A stretch of DNA of 36,275 nt from an uncultured Oscillibacter sp. (GCA_946551795.1 CAMNRF010000002.1:65955-102229), one strand, 5' to 3'. Positions 7,997 through 15,988 are shown, counted from the first letter of the stretch. A program made the numbers and translations. The notes: generated by a model not told the origin, from the sequence alone.

Positions 7997-8626
7997 TCAG
8001 AGAAACAGGGCGGCCACCGCCGGGGTGACGTAGGCCTCCACGAAGGAGGCGGCCAGCAGGAGGGGCACCAGCACCCACAGCAGCATCTGGGAGGCCAGGG
8101 TCATACAGGCCCACAGGGGGCGGGCGCTCTGGTCCTTCCGGCAGCGGCGGGTCAGCTGTCCGCAGATGTACAGCCCCGTGCCGAAGGCCAGAAACAGCGC
8201 CGGCAGCTCCAGGACCCCGTGGGGAAGGAGCGCGGCCAGGTAGGCCAGGGGGGAGATCCCCTCCGCGGCGTACCACGCCGCCATGACCCCCAGCATCATG
8301 GCGTTGATGCCCAGAGCCAGGGCGGGCAGCTGGATGAAGGGCACCAGGCCGTAGAGCATGATGAAGGCGGTGGCCTCCACGTTGTTGAGAAACACCGCCA
8401 GGAAGGAGATGTTTCCGCTGGCGTCGGAGAGGTCCTTGGCGTTCAGGGTGGAGAACATCATCTCCGCCAGTCTGGCCCGCAGGTCCGGAGAGATGGCGCA
8501 GGCGGCGAAAAACAGCACCCAGATGGTGACGAAGGCGATAGCGGAGCGCCGGACCTCCTCTTTCAAACCGTCGGCCCAGGCCGCCCGGAGGCCCTCCAGG
8601 GGGGAACGGGGGGTGTTTTCGTTCAT
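7997..8626 (-). CDS. SpoIIM-family (DUF95) membrane protein
   Basis: A 209-residue integral membrane protein with a cytosolic N-terminus, a first span near residues 28-48, and further spans in the central and C-terminal thirds. Family features are FLNNVEATAFIMLYG and LAALLPHGVLELPALFLAFGTG, where the PHG-x-x-EL box is typical of the SpoIIM superfamily. In Bacillus, SpoIIM works with SpoIID and SpoIIP in engulfment, but many family members occur outside sporulation, so the role here is uncertain. Its ATG lies in an ATGA overlap with the gltX stop (8623-8626), so translation is coupled to a tRNA synthetase. This is not the usual spoIIM context. Confidence 0.82.
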   Translation of the reverse strand: MNENTPRSPLEGLRAAWADGLKEEVRRSAIAFVTIWVLFFAACAISPDLRARLAEMMFSTLNAKDLSDASGNISFLAVFLNNVEATAFIMLYGLVPFIQLPALALGINAMMLGVMAAWYAAEGISPLAYLAALLPHGVLELPALFLAFGTGLYICGQLTRRCRKDQSARPLWACMTLASQMLLWVLVPLLLAASFVEAYVTPAVAALFL

Positions 8627-10107
8627 GCCGTCAGCTTTTCAAGCCCTGCCCGCAGGCGGCGCAGGGCCTCCTCCCGGCCCAGGATGCGGCAGATCTCCAC
8701 CGCGCCGCCGGGGGTCACCAGTTTGCCGGCGGCGGCGATGCGGACGGGCCACATCAGCGTGGCGTTTTTCACGCCCAGCTTCTCCGCCAGGGCGATGAGG
8801 CAGTCGTGGATGCCGTCCTGAGTCCAGTCCGCCAGGGCCTCCAGGGCGGGGATGGCGGCCTCCAGCATCTCCCTGCAGACCTCCGGGTTGGTCTTGGACT
8901 TTTTGTTGGTGAAGAAGTCCAGACCGTAGTCCGGCACCGCGTCGAAGAAGTCCACCTTCTCGGGGATGTCGGTCAGCCTCTCGCACCGGGCCTGGAGCAG
9001 GGCGGCCACGGCCGCCGTGTCGATGGCGGGGTTTTTCACCGTCTCCCGGATATAGGGTTCCGCGATCCTGGCGAAGTCCTCGGGGGAGAGGGCCCGGAGG
9101 TAGCTGGCGTTGAAGTAGGTCAGCTTCTCAATGTCGAAGATGGCGGGGGACTTGGAGATGCCGGCGATGTCGAAGGCGTCCACCAGCTCCTCCAGGGAGA
9201 AGATCTCCTGCTCGCTGCGCTCGCCCTTGGGGGCCCAGCCCAGCAGGGCCACGTAGTTCAGCACGGCGGGGGTCAGGTAGCCCTGGTCAATGAGATCCTC
9301 GTAGGAGGGGTCGCCGTGCCGCTTGCTCATCTTGTTGTGCTGGTCCCGCATGACGGGGGAGCAGTGGACGTAGGTGGGAATCTCCCAGCCGAAGGCCTCG
9401 TACAGGAGATTATATTTGGGCGCGGAGCTGAGATATTCGCTGCCCCGCACCACGTGGGTGATGCCCATCAGGTGGTCGTCCACCACGTTGGCGAAGTTGT
9501 AAGTGGGCAGGCCGTCCCGCTTTAAGAGCACCTGATCGTCCAGGGTGCTGTTCTCCACGGTGATGTCACCGAAGGAGACGTCGTGGAAGGTGGTGGAGCC
9601 CTCCCGGGGGATGCGCTGGCGGATGACGTAGGGGAGCCCGGCGTCCAGTTTGGCCCGGACCTCCTCCGCCGTCAGGTCCCGGCAGGGGTCGTCGGCCCGG
9701 TCGAAGCTGCCGGCATCCTCCTCGGTCTTCTCGCAGAAGCAGTAGTAGGCCGCGCCCTTCTCCACCAGCAGGTGGGCGTACTTTCCGTACAGGTCCCGCC
9801 GCTCTGACTGGATATAGGGCCCCACGGGGCCGCCCACATCGGGGCCCTCGTCGTGGGTCAGGCCGCACTGGCGCATGGTGCGGTAGATGACGTCGGTGGC
9901 GCCCTCCACCAGCCGGCCCTGGTCCGTGTCCTCGATGCGGAGGATGAAGGTGCCGCCGGCATGGCGGGCGATGAGCCAGGTGTACAGCGCGGTGCGCAGG
10001 TTGCCCACGTGCATATAGCCGGTGGGGGAGGGGGCGAAGCGGGTGCGGACCTTCCCCTTGGGGATTCGGGCCTCCATCTCCTGGAAGAACGTCATATCAA
10101 GAGCCAT
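8623..10107 (-). CDS. gltX: Glutamate-tRNA ligase
   Basis: Class I aminoacyl-tRNA synthetase that charges tRNA-Glu (in many Firmicutes also tRNA-Gln, corrected by GatCAB). The HIGH motif is H33-V-G-N after RFAPSPTGYM. The KMSKS motif is KMSKR at about residues 259-263, followed by HGD. The C-terminal helical anticodon-binding domain is present, and the 494 residues are normal. The start is the ATG at 10107, with AGGAGG eight bases upstream. A second in-frame ATG four codons later has no such site. The gene has its own promoter at 10151-10179 and overlaps the next gene by four bases. Confidence 0.97.
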   Translation of the reverse strand: MALDMTFFQEMEARIPKGKVRTRFAPSPTGYMHVGNLRTALYTWLIARHAGGTFILRIEDTDQGRLVEGATDVIYRTMRQCGLTHDEGPDVGGPVGPYIQSERRDLYGKYAHLLVEKGAAYYCFCEKTEEDAGSFDRADDPCRDLTAEEVRAKLDAGLPYVIRQRIPREGSTTFHDVSFGDITVENSTLDDQVLLKRDGLPTYNFANVVDDHLMGITHVVRGSEYLSSAPKYNLLYEAFGWEIPTYVHCSPVMRDQHNKMSKRHGDPSYEDLIDQGYLTPAVLNYVALLGWAPKGERSEQEIFSLEELVDAFDIAGISKSPAIFDIEKLTYFNASYLRALSPEDFARIAEPYIRETVKNPAIDTAAVAALLQARCERLTDIPEKVDFFDAVPDYGLDFFTNKKSKTNPEVCREMLEAAIPALEALADWTQDGIHDCLIALAEKLGVKNATLMWPVRIAAAGKLVTPGGAVEICRILGREEALRRLRAGLEKLTA

Positions 10108-10150
10108 AGGAAAACCTCCTGTTGGAAATCTGTCTCAGCATACATCTGAC

Positions 10151-10179
10151 ATTATGGCGGTTCCGGCGGGGATTGTCAA
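10151..10179 (-). promoter_or_regulatory. Promoter of gltX
   Basis: On the minus strand, TTGACA (10179-10174) and CATAAT (10156-10151) are separated by 17 bases, about 45 bases upstream of the gltX start. Confidence 0.75.
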
Positions 10180-10291
10180 GGCCGGGATGCCCCTGGAAAT
10201 TGGTGATTTTGCCAATTTTTTATCTTTGCGGCGGGCGAACGCCCCTCTTGGGGTCCGGCCCCGCCGCGGGAATCCTCCGGTGAGATTTGCC

Positions 10292-10320
10292 TTGACATTC
10301 CTCCGGCAACGTGGTATAGT
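10292..10320 (+). promoter_or_regulatory. Promoter of the trpS T-box leader
   Basis: TTGACA at 10292-10297 and TATAGT at 10315-10320 with an exact 17-base spacer. The predicted start, near 10327, is immediately before stem I of the T-box. Between the gltX promoter and this one (10180-10291) nothing else was recognised except a short AAATTGG/CCAATTT inverted repeat. Confidence 0.85.
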
Positions 10321-10326
10321 CATACA

Positions 10327-10599
10327 AACCTTTGAGAAAGTGTAAGTATCCCTGGCAGGTGCTCCGCAGAGAGCTCCGGGTGGTGGAAACGGAGTGAGGA
10401 CGGCCGGGGGGAATGGGCTTTTGAGGGCGGACCGAACGGATGACAAGTAGGCGAGCCGGAGGGGACTCCGTTATCAAATCCGGCGTATCGTTGGTACGCG
10501 TGAAGCGGGCGCGGATGACCGCGCCAAGCCGGGTGGCACCGCAGAAGTGAGAAGCCGCTTCTGTCCCAGCGCAAGTCGCGGGGGACAGGGGCGTTTTTT
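10327..10599 (+). ncRNA. T-box leader RNA (tRNA-Trp sensing)
   Basis: A cis-acting RNA that reads the charging state of a tRNA and controls termination. Visible parts: the AGTA-containing start of stem I near 10335-10350; the AGAGAG ... GGGTGGTGGAAAC distal stem I signature at about 10366-10390; a specifier region GAATGGGCTT (10411-10420) with the Trp codon TGG at 10414-10416; the conserved T-box GCCGGGTGGCACCGC (10528-10542), whose TGGC pairs with the tRNA acceptor end; and the terminator stem 10556-10567/10582-10593 followed by TTTTTT (10594-10599). The TGG specifier agrees with the downstream gene, trpS. The specifier assignment rests on position and gene context rather than a computed fold. 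Confidence 0.92.
10556..10599 (+). terminator. T-box-controlled terminator
   Basis: CGCTTCTGTCCC pairs (with G-U pairs) to GGGACAGGGGCG around an inner GCGCAAGTCGCG hairpin, followed by six T. It competes with the antiterminator that includes the conserved T-box. Confidence 0.88.
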
Positions 10600-10686
10600 A
10601 TTTGCCGGATTTTGAAGCGGGCCTTATAGGTTGTGAACAAATTTAAAATTCCGGGGCAAATCCGGCTTTCCTCCGGTGCCTTTTCA

Positions 10687-10715
10687 TTGCCTGAGCGGGG
10701 AAATCGTGGTATAAT
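10687..10715 (+). promoter_or_regulatory. Second trpS promoter, downstream of the T-box terminator
   Basis: TTGCCT (10687-10692), a 17-base spacer and an extended -10 TGGTATAAT (10707-10715). It lies about 90 bases before trpS and after the T-box terminator, so transcripts from it would escape tRNA control. A short GCCGCC/GGCGGC hairpin (10760-10776) lies in the leader. Confidence 0.65.
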
Positions 10716-10805
10716 ATCCCAATAGGATAGGGTTCGGCAGAGCAAAGATCTTGATAACCGCCGCCGGACAGGCGGCTTCAAATCGCGGATATGAGGTGTC
10801 TAATC

Positions 10806-11813
10806 ATGGAAAATCAAGAGCGGAAAAAGAGAGTGTTCAGCGGTATCCAGCCCAGCGGCGATCTGACCCTGGGCTCCTATATGGGCGCGATCAGGAACTG
10901 GGTGGCCATGCAGGACGAGTACGACTGCGTCTACTGCATCGTGGACATGCACGCCATCACTGTGCGCCAGAACCCCGCGGACCTGCGGCGCCGCTGCCTG
11001 GAGCAGCTGGCCCAGTACCTGGCCTGCGGCCTGGACCCGGCGAAGAGCATTCTCTTCGTCCAGAGCCACGTGCCCCAGCACGCGGAGCTGAGCTGGATCT
11101 TAGGCTGCTACACCCAGTTCGGCGAGCTGAGCCGCATGACCCAGTTCAAGCAGAAGTCCCAGCAGCACGCCGACAACATCACCGCCGGCCTCTTCACCTA
11201 TCCGGTGCTGATGGCGGCGGACATCCTGCTCTATCAGGCGGACTACGTGCCGGTGGGGGAGGACCAGCGCCAGCACGTGGAGCTGTGCCGGGACATCGCC
11301 CAGCGGTTCAACGGCGTGTACAGCGATACCTTCGTTTTGCCGGAGGCGCTGATCCAGCGGGTGGACCAGGGCGCCCGGATCATGAGCCTGGGCAATCCCC
11401 TGAGCAAGATGAGCAAGTCCGATCCCGACGGCTGCGTGTACCTGATGGACCCGCCGGAGGTGATCCAGCGGAAGTTCAAGCGGGCCGTCACCGACAGCGA
11501 GACCAGCGTCCGCTATGACAAGGAGAACAAGCCCGGCGTGTCCAATCTGCTGACCATCTACTGCGCCGCCACGGGCAAAACCATGGAGGAGGCACAGGAG
11601 GCCTTTGCCGGCCAGGGCTACGGTGTGTTCAAGCCCGCGGTGGGCGAGGCGGTGATCGAGCTATTGCGCCCCATGCGGGAGGAGGCCGCCCGGCTGATGA
11701 AGGATAAGGCGTATCTGGAGGGCGTCTACCGGGAGGGCGCCCAGCGGGCCGGCCGTCTGGCCCAGCGGACGCTGGACAAGGTCCACCGCAAGGTGGGCTT
11801 CATCGCCCGCTGA
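10806..11813 (+). CDS. trpS: Tryptophan-tRNA ligase
   Basis: Class I synthetase that charges tRNA-Trp. The N-terminus has FSGIQPSGDLTLGSYMGA, where TLGSYMG replaces the HIGH-type motif as usual for TrpRS. K201-MSKS lies near the middle, and the 335-residue length is normal. The ATG at 10806 is chosen over an in-frame ATG at 10791 because GAGGTG (10793-10798) sits seven bases before it. Expression is expected to rise when tRNA-Trp is uncharged, through the T-box leader. It is followed 12 bases later by the polyprenyl-phosphate sugar transferase gene, with no terminator between them. Confidence 0.97.
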   Translation: MENQERKKRVFSGIQPSGDLTLGSYMGAIRNWVAMQDEYDCVYCIVDMHAITVRQNPADLRRRCLEQLAQYLACGLDPAKSILFVQSHVPQHAELSWILGCYTQFGELSRMTQFKQKSQQHADNITAGLFTYPVLMAADILLYQADYVPVGEDQRQHVELCRDIAQRFNGVYSDTFVLPEALIQRVDQGARIMSLGNPLSKMSKSDPDGCVYLMDPPEVIQRKFKRAVTDSETSVRYDKENKPGVSNLLTIYCAATGKTMEEAQEAFAGQGYGVFKPAVGEAVIELLRPMREEAARLMKDKAYLEGVYREGAQRAGRLAQRTLDKVHRKVGFIAR

Positions 11814-11825
11814 GTGGGGGACGCC

Positions 11826-12947
11826 ATGGCTTTTCAAACACAGTCGGTGGCCTATGTGGTGCTGGCCCTGCTGGCGGCTCTGGTGGTGAGCTTCCTGATG
11901 ACCCCGGTGGTGAAGTCCTTTGCCTACAAGGTGGGTGCCATTGACGTGCCCAAGGACGACCGCCGGATGCACAAGGAGCCCATCCCCCGCCTGGGGGGGC
12001 TGGCCATCTTCTTCGGCTTCATGGTCAGCATCCTGCTCTTTGTGGAGATCACGCCGGAGATGCGCAGCATCCTCCTGGGGGCGGTGGTCATTGTGGTGCT
12101 GGGCGTGGTGGACGACATCATGGCCCTGCCCGCCATGCTGAAATTCGTGATCCAGATCGGAGCCGCCCTGATTCCCGCTCTGAACGGCGTGGTGATCCAG
12201 GCATTTTCCAACCCCAACATCTTCTCGGACAACCTCTACTGGGTGCTGGGCTGGCTGTCCGTGCCCTTTACGGTGCTGTGGATCGTGGCCATCACCAACG
12301 CCGTGAACCTCATCGACGGCCTGGACGGCCTGGCGGACGGCGTGTCCGCCATCTCCGCCACCACGGTGCTGGTCATCGCCCTGATGGCCTCGGAGATCCA
12401 GGTGGCCGTCGTCATGGCGGCCCTGGTGGGGGCCTGCGTGGGCTTCATACCCTACAACCTGAACCCCGCCAAGATGTTCATGGGGGACACCGGAGCCACC
12501 TTCCTGGGCTACATCCTGGCCACCATGTCCATCCAGGGCCTCTTCAAGTTCTACGCGGTGATCTCCTTCGCGGTGCCCTTCCTGATCCTGGGGCTTCCCA
12601 TCTTTGACACCGCCTTTGCCTTCATCCGCCGCATCGCCCACGGACAGAGCCCCATGCACGCCGACCGGGGCCACATCCACCACCGTCTTATCGACATGGG
12701 GCTGAGCCAGAAGCAGGCGGTGGCCACGCTGTATGTCATCTCCGCCATCCTGGGCCTCTCCGCCGTGGTGCTGACCACCGGCGGGGAGCAGAAGGCCATA
12801 CTGCTGTTTGCCGCGCTGTGCATCGTGGGGGCGGTGGCCGCCCGGGTGGTGTTCCCCAAGGAGATCCGGGAGGAGATCCAGGAGGAGCTGGAGGAGCTGA
12901 AAGACCACGGGCACCATGAGGAAGAGAAGAAAGACGAGGAGCCGTAA
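11826..12947 (+). CDS. tagO: Undecaprenyl-phosphate GlcNAc-1-phosphate transferase (TagO/WecA family)
   Basis: Multi-spanning membrane enzyme that transfers GlcNAc-1-P from UDP-GlcNAc to undecaprenyl phosphate, the first step of wall teichoic acid or related polymers. Family motifs in order: VPKDDRRMHKEPIPRLGGLA, the Asp pair in GVVDDIMALP, NLIDGLDGLADG, FMGDTGATFLGY and the cytosolic HADRGHIHHRL loop. The 373-residue product ends in an unusually acidic and basic tail (KEIREEIQEELEELKDHGHH region). ATG 11826 follows GTGGGGGA, and a GTG at 11814 in frame is less likely. The next gene (UDP-GlcNAc 2-epimerase) starts directly after the stop, which supports a shared pathway. Confidence 0.93.
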   Translation: MAFQTQSVAYVVLALLAALVVSFLMTPVVKSFAYKVGAIDVPKDDRRMHKEPIPRLGGLAIFFGFMVSILLFVEITPEMRSILLGAVVIVVLGVVDDIMALPAMLKFVIQIGAALIPALNGVVIQAFSNPNIFSDNLYWVLGWLSVPFTVLWIVAITNAVNLIDGLDGLADGVSAISATTVLVIALMASEIQVAVVMAALVGACVGFIPYNLNPAKMFMGDTGATFLGYILATMSIQGLFKFYAVISFAVPFLILGLPIFDTAFAFIRRIAHGQSPMHADRGHIHHRLIDMGLSQKQAVATLYVISAILGLSAVVLTTGGEQKAILLFAALCIVGAVAARVVFPKEIREEIQEELEELKDHGHHEEEKKDEEP

Positions 12948-14123
12948 ATGGACAAGCTGCGTATTTTGAGCGTATTCGGCACCCGGCCGGAAGCCATCAA
13001 GATGTGCCCGCTGGTAAAGGAGCTGGCGTCCCGCCCCGGGATCGAGAGCCTCTGCTGTGTCACCGCCCAGCACCGGCAGATGCTGGACAGCGTGCTGGAG
13101 GTCTTTGACGTAAAACCGGACTGGGATCTGGACATCATGACCCCCCGGCAGACCCTGTCCACCATCACCAGCAGGTGCCTCACCGGCATGGACGAGGCGC
13201 TGGAGGCGCTGAAGCCGGACCTGGTGCTGGTCCACGGGGACACCTCCACCACCTTCGCCGGGGCCCTGTCCGCCTTCTATCACCAGATCCCCGTGGGCCA
13301 CGTGGAGGCGGGACTGCGAACGTATGACAAGTATTCCCCCTTTCCGGAGGAGATGAACCGTCTGCTGGTCTCCGGCATCGCGGATCTCTACTTCTGTCCC
13401 ACCGCGGGAAACCGGGAGAACCTGCTTCGGGAGGGGCACACGGAAAACCTCTTCGTCACTGGAAACACGGTGATCGACGCCCTGAGGACCACCGTGCGGA
13501 AGGATTACCGCTTTGCCGCGGAGGAGCTGAACGGGCTTCCCTACGGGGAGAAGAAGATCCTTCTGATCACCTGCCACCGGCGGGAGAACTACGGAGAGCC
13601 CATGCGGAACATCATGCTGGCCCTGCGGCAGATCGCGGAGCAGCACCCGGACGTGGAGCTGGTGTATCCCGTCCACCTGAGCCCGGTGGTGCGGGAGGCG
13701 GTGGACCGGTACCTCCGGGGTGCGCCCCGGGTCCACCTGACCGATCCCCTGCCCGCCGACGAGATGCACAACCTGATGGCCCGGTGCTATCTGGTGCTGA
13801 CGGACTCCGGCGGCATCCAGGAGGAGGCTCCCGCCCTGGGCAAGCCCGTCCTGGTGATGCGCCGGGAGACGGAGCGGCCCGAGGCCGTGGAGGCGGGGAC
13901 CGTGAAGCTGGCCGGCGTGGTGCAGGACGACATCGTTACCATGGCGGAGCGGCTGATCTGCGACAAAGCCGCCTATGAGCGGATGGCCCGCGCCGTCAAC
14001 CCCTACGGAGACGGCCATGCCTGCCGCCGCATCGCCGACGCCGTCGAGTGGCGCTTCGGCCTGCGGAGCGAGCGGCCGGAGGACTGGTCTGAGCGGGGGC
14101 CAAAGGAGGGAAACCGTGGATAA
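12948..14123 (+). CDS. mnaA: UDP-N-acetylglucosamine 2-epimerase (non-hydrolysing)
   Basis: Converts UDP-GlcNAc to UDP-ManNAc, the second sugar used in teichoic-acid linkage units. The 391-residue protein has the GT-B-like fold signatures FGTRPEAIKMCPLV at the N-terminus, VHGDTSTTFAGALSAF, GHVEAGLRTYDKYSPFPEEMNR, THRRENYG-type segment CHRRENYGEP, and LTDSGGIQEEAPALGKPVLVMR near the C-terminus. The ATG directly follows the stop of the upstream transferase gene. Together with that gene it supplies both sugars for the GlcNAc-ManNAc linkage unit, but no TagA-type transferase is in the window. The stop overlaps the GTG start of the next gene. Confidence 0.96.
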   Translation: MDKLRILSVFGTRPEAIKMCPLVKELASRPGIESLCCVTAQHRQMLDSVLEVFDVKPDWDLDIMTPRQTLSTITSRCLTGMDEALEALKPDLVLVHGDTSTTFAGALSAFYHQIPVGHVEAGLRTYDKYSPFPEEMNRLLVSGIADLYFCPTAGNRENLLREGHTENLFVTGNTVIDALRTTVRKDYRFAAEELNGLPYGEKKILLITCHRRENYGEPMRNIMLALRQIAEQHPDVELVYPVHLSPVVREAVDRYLRGAPRVHLTDPLPADEMHNLMARCYLVLTDSGGIQEEAPALGKPVLVMRRETERPEAVEAGTVKLAGVVQDDIVTMAERLICDKAAYERMARAVNPYGDGHACRRIADAVEWRFGLRSERPEDWSERGPKEGNRG

Positions 14124-14856
14124 GCGGTGGCGGAGCCGGATCACGGCGGCCTTTCTGGCCGTTACCGTTCTGGTCATCGCGGTGATGCTCAGCGGCACGC
14201 TGCACCGCACCTCCCACATCACCCTGCCTTCCAGCGAGCAGTCGCCGGGCCAGACCGCCGTGACCGGAGACGCGCTGACAGTGGTGGAGGTGACGCCGGA
14301 GACGGTCCGGACGGCCATTGCCACCCTGTCCCGGCCCCAGGAGTACCGCCGGACGGTGACGGTGGAGCAGCTCTGGACAGGGGGAAGCGGCACCTATGAG
14401 ACGGCGGCGGCGGTCAGCGGCGGCTGGACCCGGACGGACCGGACGCTGAGTGGGGGCCGGGTGCGCCACGCCGTCACCGACGGGGAGACCACCTATATCT
14501 GGTACGACAGCGAGACGGAGGTCTGCACGGTCCCGGCGGGAGGGATTTCCGCCGACGATGAGCAGACGATTCCCACCTATGAGGAGATTCTGGAGCTGCC
14601 GGTAAGGGCCATTGCCGCGGCGGACTACCGGACCATCTCCGGCGTCAACTGCATCTATGTGGAGACGGCGGAGGACCCGGACGGCTATGTCCTGCGGTAC
14701 TGGGTCAGCGTGGACACGGGGCTGCTGACGGTGTCGGAGCGGCTGCTGGACGGAGAGCCGGTTTACCGTATGGCGGCCCTGGCCCTGGACCAGGACCTTC
14801 CCACCGAGGCGGACTTCACCCTGCCGGACGGGACGGTACTGCTGGAAACGGAATAG
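14116..14856 (+). CDS. Membrane-anchored protein of unknown function (possible LolA-like fold)
   Basis: A 246-residue protein. The start is GTG 14116, with AGGAGGG five bases upstream, and it overlaps the mnaA stop by eight bases. Residues 9-27 form one hydrophobic span with Arg/Lys before it, so the rest is probably outside the membrane. The outside part is rich in beta-type segments (YRRTVTVEQLW, GSGTYETAAAVSGGW, TTYIWYDSETEV, YRTISGVNCIYVET, YVLRYWVSVDTGLLTVSE) with a pattern like LolA/lipoprotein-sorting folds. This is a weak impression, not an assignment. No lipobox or catalytic motif is visible. The operon position suggests an envelope role. Confidence 0.75.
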   Translation: MDKRWRSRITAAFLAVTVLVIAVMLSGTLHRTSHITLPSSEQSPGQTAVTGDALTVVEVTPETVRTAIATLSRPQEYRRTVTVEQLWTGGSGTYETAAAVSGGWTRTDRTLSGGRVRHAVTDGETTYIWYDSETEVCTVPAGGISADDEQTIPTYEEILELPVRAIAAADYRTISGVNCIYVETAEDPDGYVLRYWVSVDTGLLTVSERLLDGEPVYRMAALALDQDLPTEADFTLPDGTVLLETE

Positions 14857-14893
14857 AAGGCCGGCCGAAGGTGTTTCCCTCGGCTGGCCTTTT
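14857..14893 (+). terminator. Terminator of the trpS-tagO-mnaA unit
   Basis: AAGGCC-GCCGA pairs with TCGGC-GGCCTT around a short loop and ends in TTTTG, directly after the stop codon of the last gene. Confidence 0.85.
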
Positions 14894-14910
14894 GTGTCGC
14901 AGTACGCATA

Positions 14911-15270
14911 TTACAGGATCAGCAGCAGCCCCAGGGCCACCAGCAGCTCCTCGTCCGCCTCCTCCCGGGAGAGGAAGAACAGCAGCCCCAGAAGCAGCAG
15001 GTCCCCGGTGTCCACGTGGTTCAGGTGGAACTGGTCCAGGATCTGCCGGAGAAAGCCGGTGAGCCCGTCGGCGGCCTGCCGGTGGGGAGGCGGGGGCCTT
15101 CCCGGCCCCGGCTGCCGGGACGCGTCGCCCCCTGGCGGGGGCGGAGGGGCAGATCCGCCGGAGGGCGGCGGAGAGGGGGGAGGCTCCGGACGGGGCGGCG
15201 GAGCGTGGGGTTCCTCCTCCGGCATCCGGGTATAGGTGCCGTTGTCGTTGCGGATATAGCGGTTATACAT
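14911..15270 (-). CDS. Proline-rich small protein with hydrophobic C-terminus, unknown function
   Basis: A 119-residue product. Residues 1-17 (MYNRYIRNDNGTYTRMP) are polar with several Tyr. Residues about 20-65 are a Pro/Gly-rich low-complexity linker. The C-terminal part contains HVDTGDLLLLGLLFFLSREEADEELLVALGLLLIL, quoted here only as segments DTGDLLLLGLL and LLVALGLLLIL, which are two hydrophobic stretches separated by an acidic turn. It starts three bases after the stop of the gene at 15274, with GGAGGGG upstream. It has no known domain to my eye. As the last gene of a three-gene minus-strand unit it probably acts with the other two. Membrane association is inferred. Confidence 0.75.
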   Translation of the reverse strand: MYNRYIRNDNGTYTRMPEEEPHAPPPRPEPPPSPPPSGGSAPPPPPGGDASRQPGPGRPPPPHRQAADGLTGFLRQILDQFHLNHVDTGDLLLLGLLFFLSREEADEELLVALGLLLIL

Positions 15271-15273
15271 CCC

Positions 15274-15678
15274 TCACCCCTCCCATCCGGACAGGAACTT
15301 CTTCCCCAGGTGGAACAGCCGGGCCAGCTGGAGGGCCCGCTCCACTTTATCCTGCTTTTCCTCTTTCAGATAGGGCCGCAGGGCGTAGAGCAGCGCGCGG
15401 GCGTTGCTGTCCCGCTGGCCGCCCAGCTCCTGAATCAGGGGCAGGAGCCGGGAGAGGAACTTGGGGTCCATTCCCCCGGCCAGGGAGGAGAGGGAGGAGA
15501 ACAGGTCCCCGCCGCCACCTGGCGGTGGAGGGGGCGGCGGCTGCGGCGGAGACGGCTGCGGGGGAGGAGCCTCCGCCCCCGGTCCGGGCCCGGAGAGAGA
15601 CTGGGCCAGCTGCATGATCTGGGACATGGCGTCCGGATTGGACAGGATGCTGTTCAGCTTGTCGTCAAATTCCGCCAT
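15274..15678 (-). CDS. Small protein with proline-rich linker, unknown function
   Basis: A 134-residue product with three parts: an N-terminal helix-forming segment (FDDKLNSILSNPDAMSQIMQ), a Pro/Gly-rich linker at about residues 30-57, and a C-terminal helical region (LLPLIQELGG, ARALLYALRPYLKEEKQDKVERAL). The ATG at 15678 follows AAAGGAG by about ten bases. The N-terminal segment (NPDAMSQIMQLAQSL) resembles the NPAMLRALMQ segment of the next upstream gene product, so the two may share an assembly motif. No signal peptide or membrane span is visible. Function unknown. Confidence 0.78.
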   Translation of the reverse strand: MAEFDDKLNSILSNPDAMSQIMQLAQSLSGPGPGAEAPPPQPSPPQPPPPPPPGGGGDLFSSLSSLAGGMDPKFLSRLLPLIQELGGQRDSNARALLYALRPYLKEEKQDKVERALQLARLFHLGKKFLSGWEG

Positions 15679-15699
15679 ATCCCTGGCTCCTTTACCGAG

Positions 15700-15957
15700 T
15701 TATTTTTGAACGGCTCTGTTGATTCGCTCCACCAGGTCGGCCCCGCCGGGGCTCTGCATCACCTGGTTCACCATCTTCACCATCTCCTCGGGCCGCCCCT
15801 TCGCGGCGGACTGGACGGCCCGCTGCAGCGCGGCGCCCTGGTCTCCCTGGGTCAGCATCTGCATCAGGGCCTGCCCGTCCCGGGACTGCATCAAAGCCCG
15901 CAGCATGGCGGGATTGCCTTTCAGCTGGTTTACCAGCCGGCTGGTCTTGTCATCCAT
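15700..15957 (-). CDS. Small helical protein, first gene of the proline-rich trio
   Basis: An 85-residue, Gln/Met-rich, almost entirely helical protein (GNPAMLRALMQSRDGQALMQ, GAALQRAVQSAAKGRPEEMV). The start is ATG 15957, because GGAGGA lies seven bases upstream. The longer frame would need a TTG inside that same ribosome site. It is preceded by a candidate sigma-E promoter (15989-16017). It lacks membrane spans and known domains. The repeated (M/L)LxxLMQ-x-(R/D)-x-GQ pattern suggests a self-associating helix. A spore-coat or mother-cell role is an inference from the promoter only. Confidence 0.78.
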   Translation of the reverse strand: MDDKTSRLVNQLKGNPAMLRALMQSRDGQALMQMLTQGDQGAALQRAVQSAAKGRPEEMVKMVNQVMQSPGGADLVERINRAVQK

Positions 15958-15988
15958 ATACGCATCCTCCAAACGGTGGTTTTTATCC

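Noticed and set aside
10197-10218. AAATTGG/CCAATTT inverted repeat followed by TTTA upstream of trpS
   Set aside because: No gene on the plus strand ends before it, and it lies between two divergent promoters. Not called as a terminator.
11661-14393. Minus-strand open frame of 910 codons
   Set aside because: Same mirror effect, opposite trpS/tagO/mnaA. The translation is His/Gly/Val-rich with no domains.
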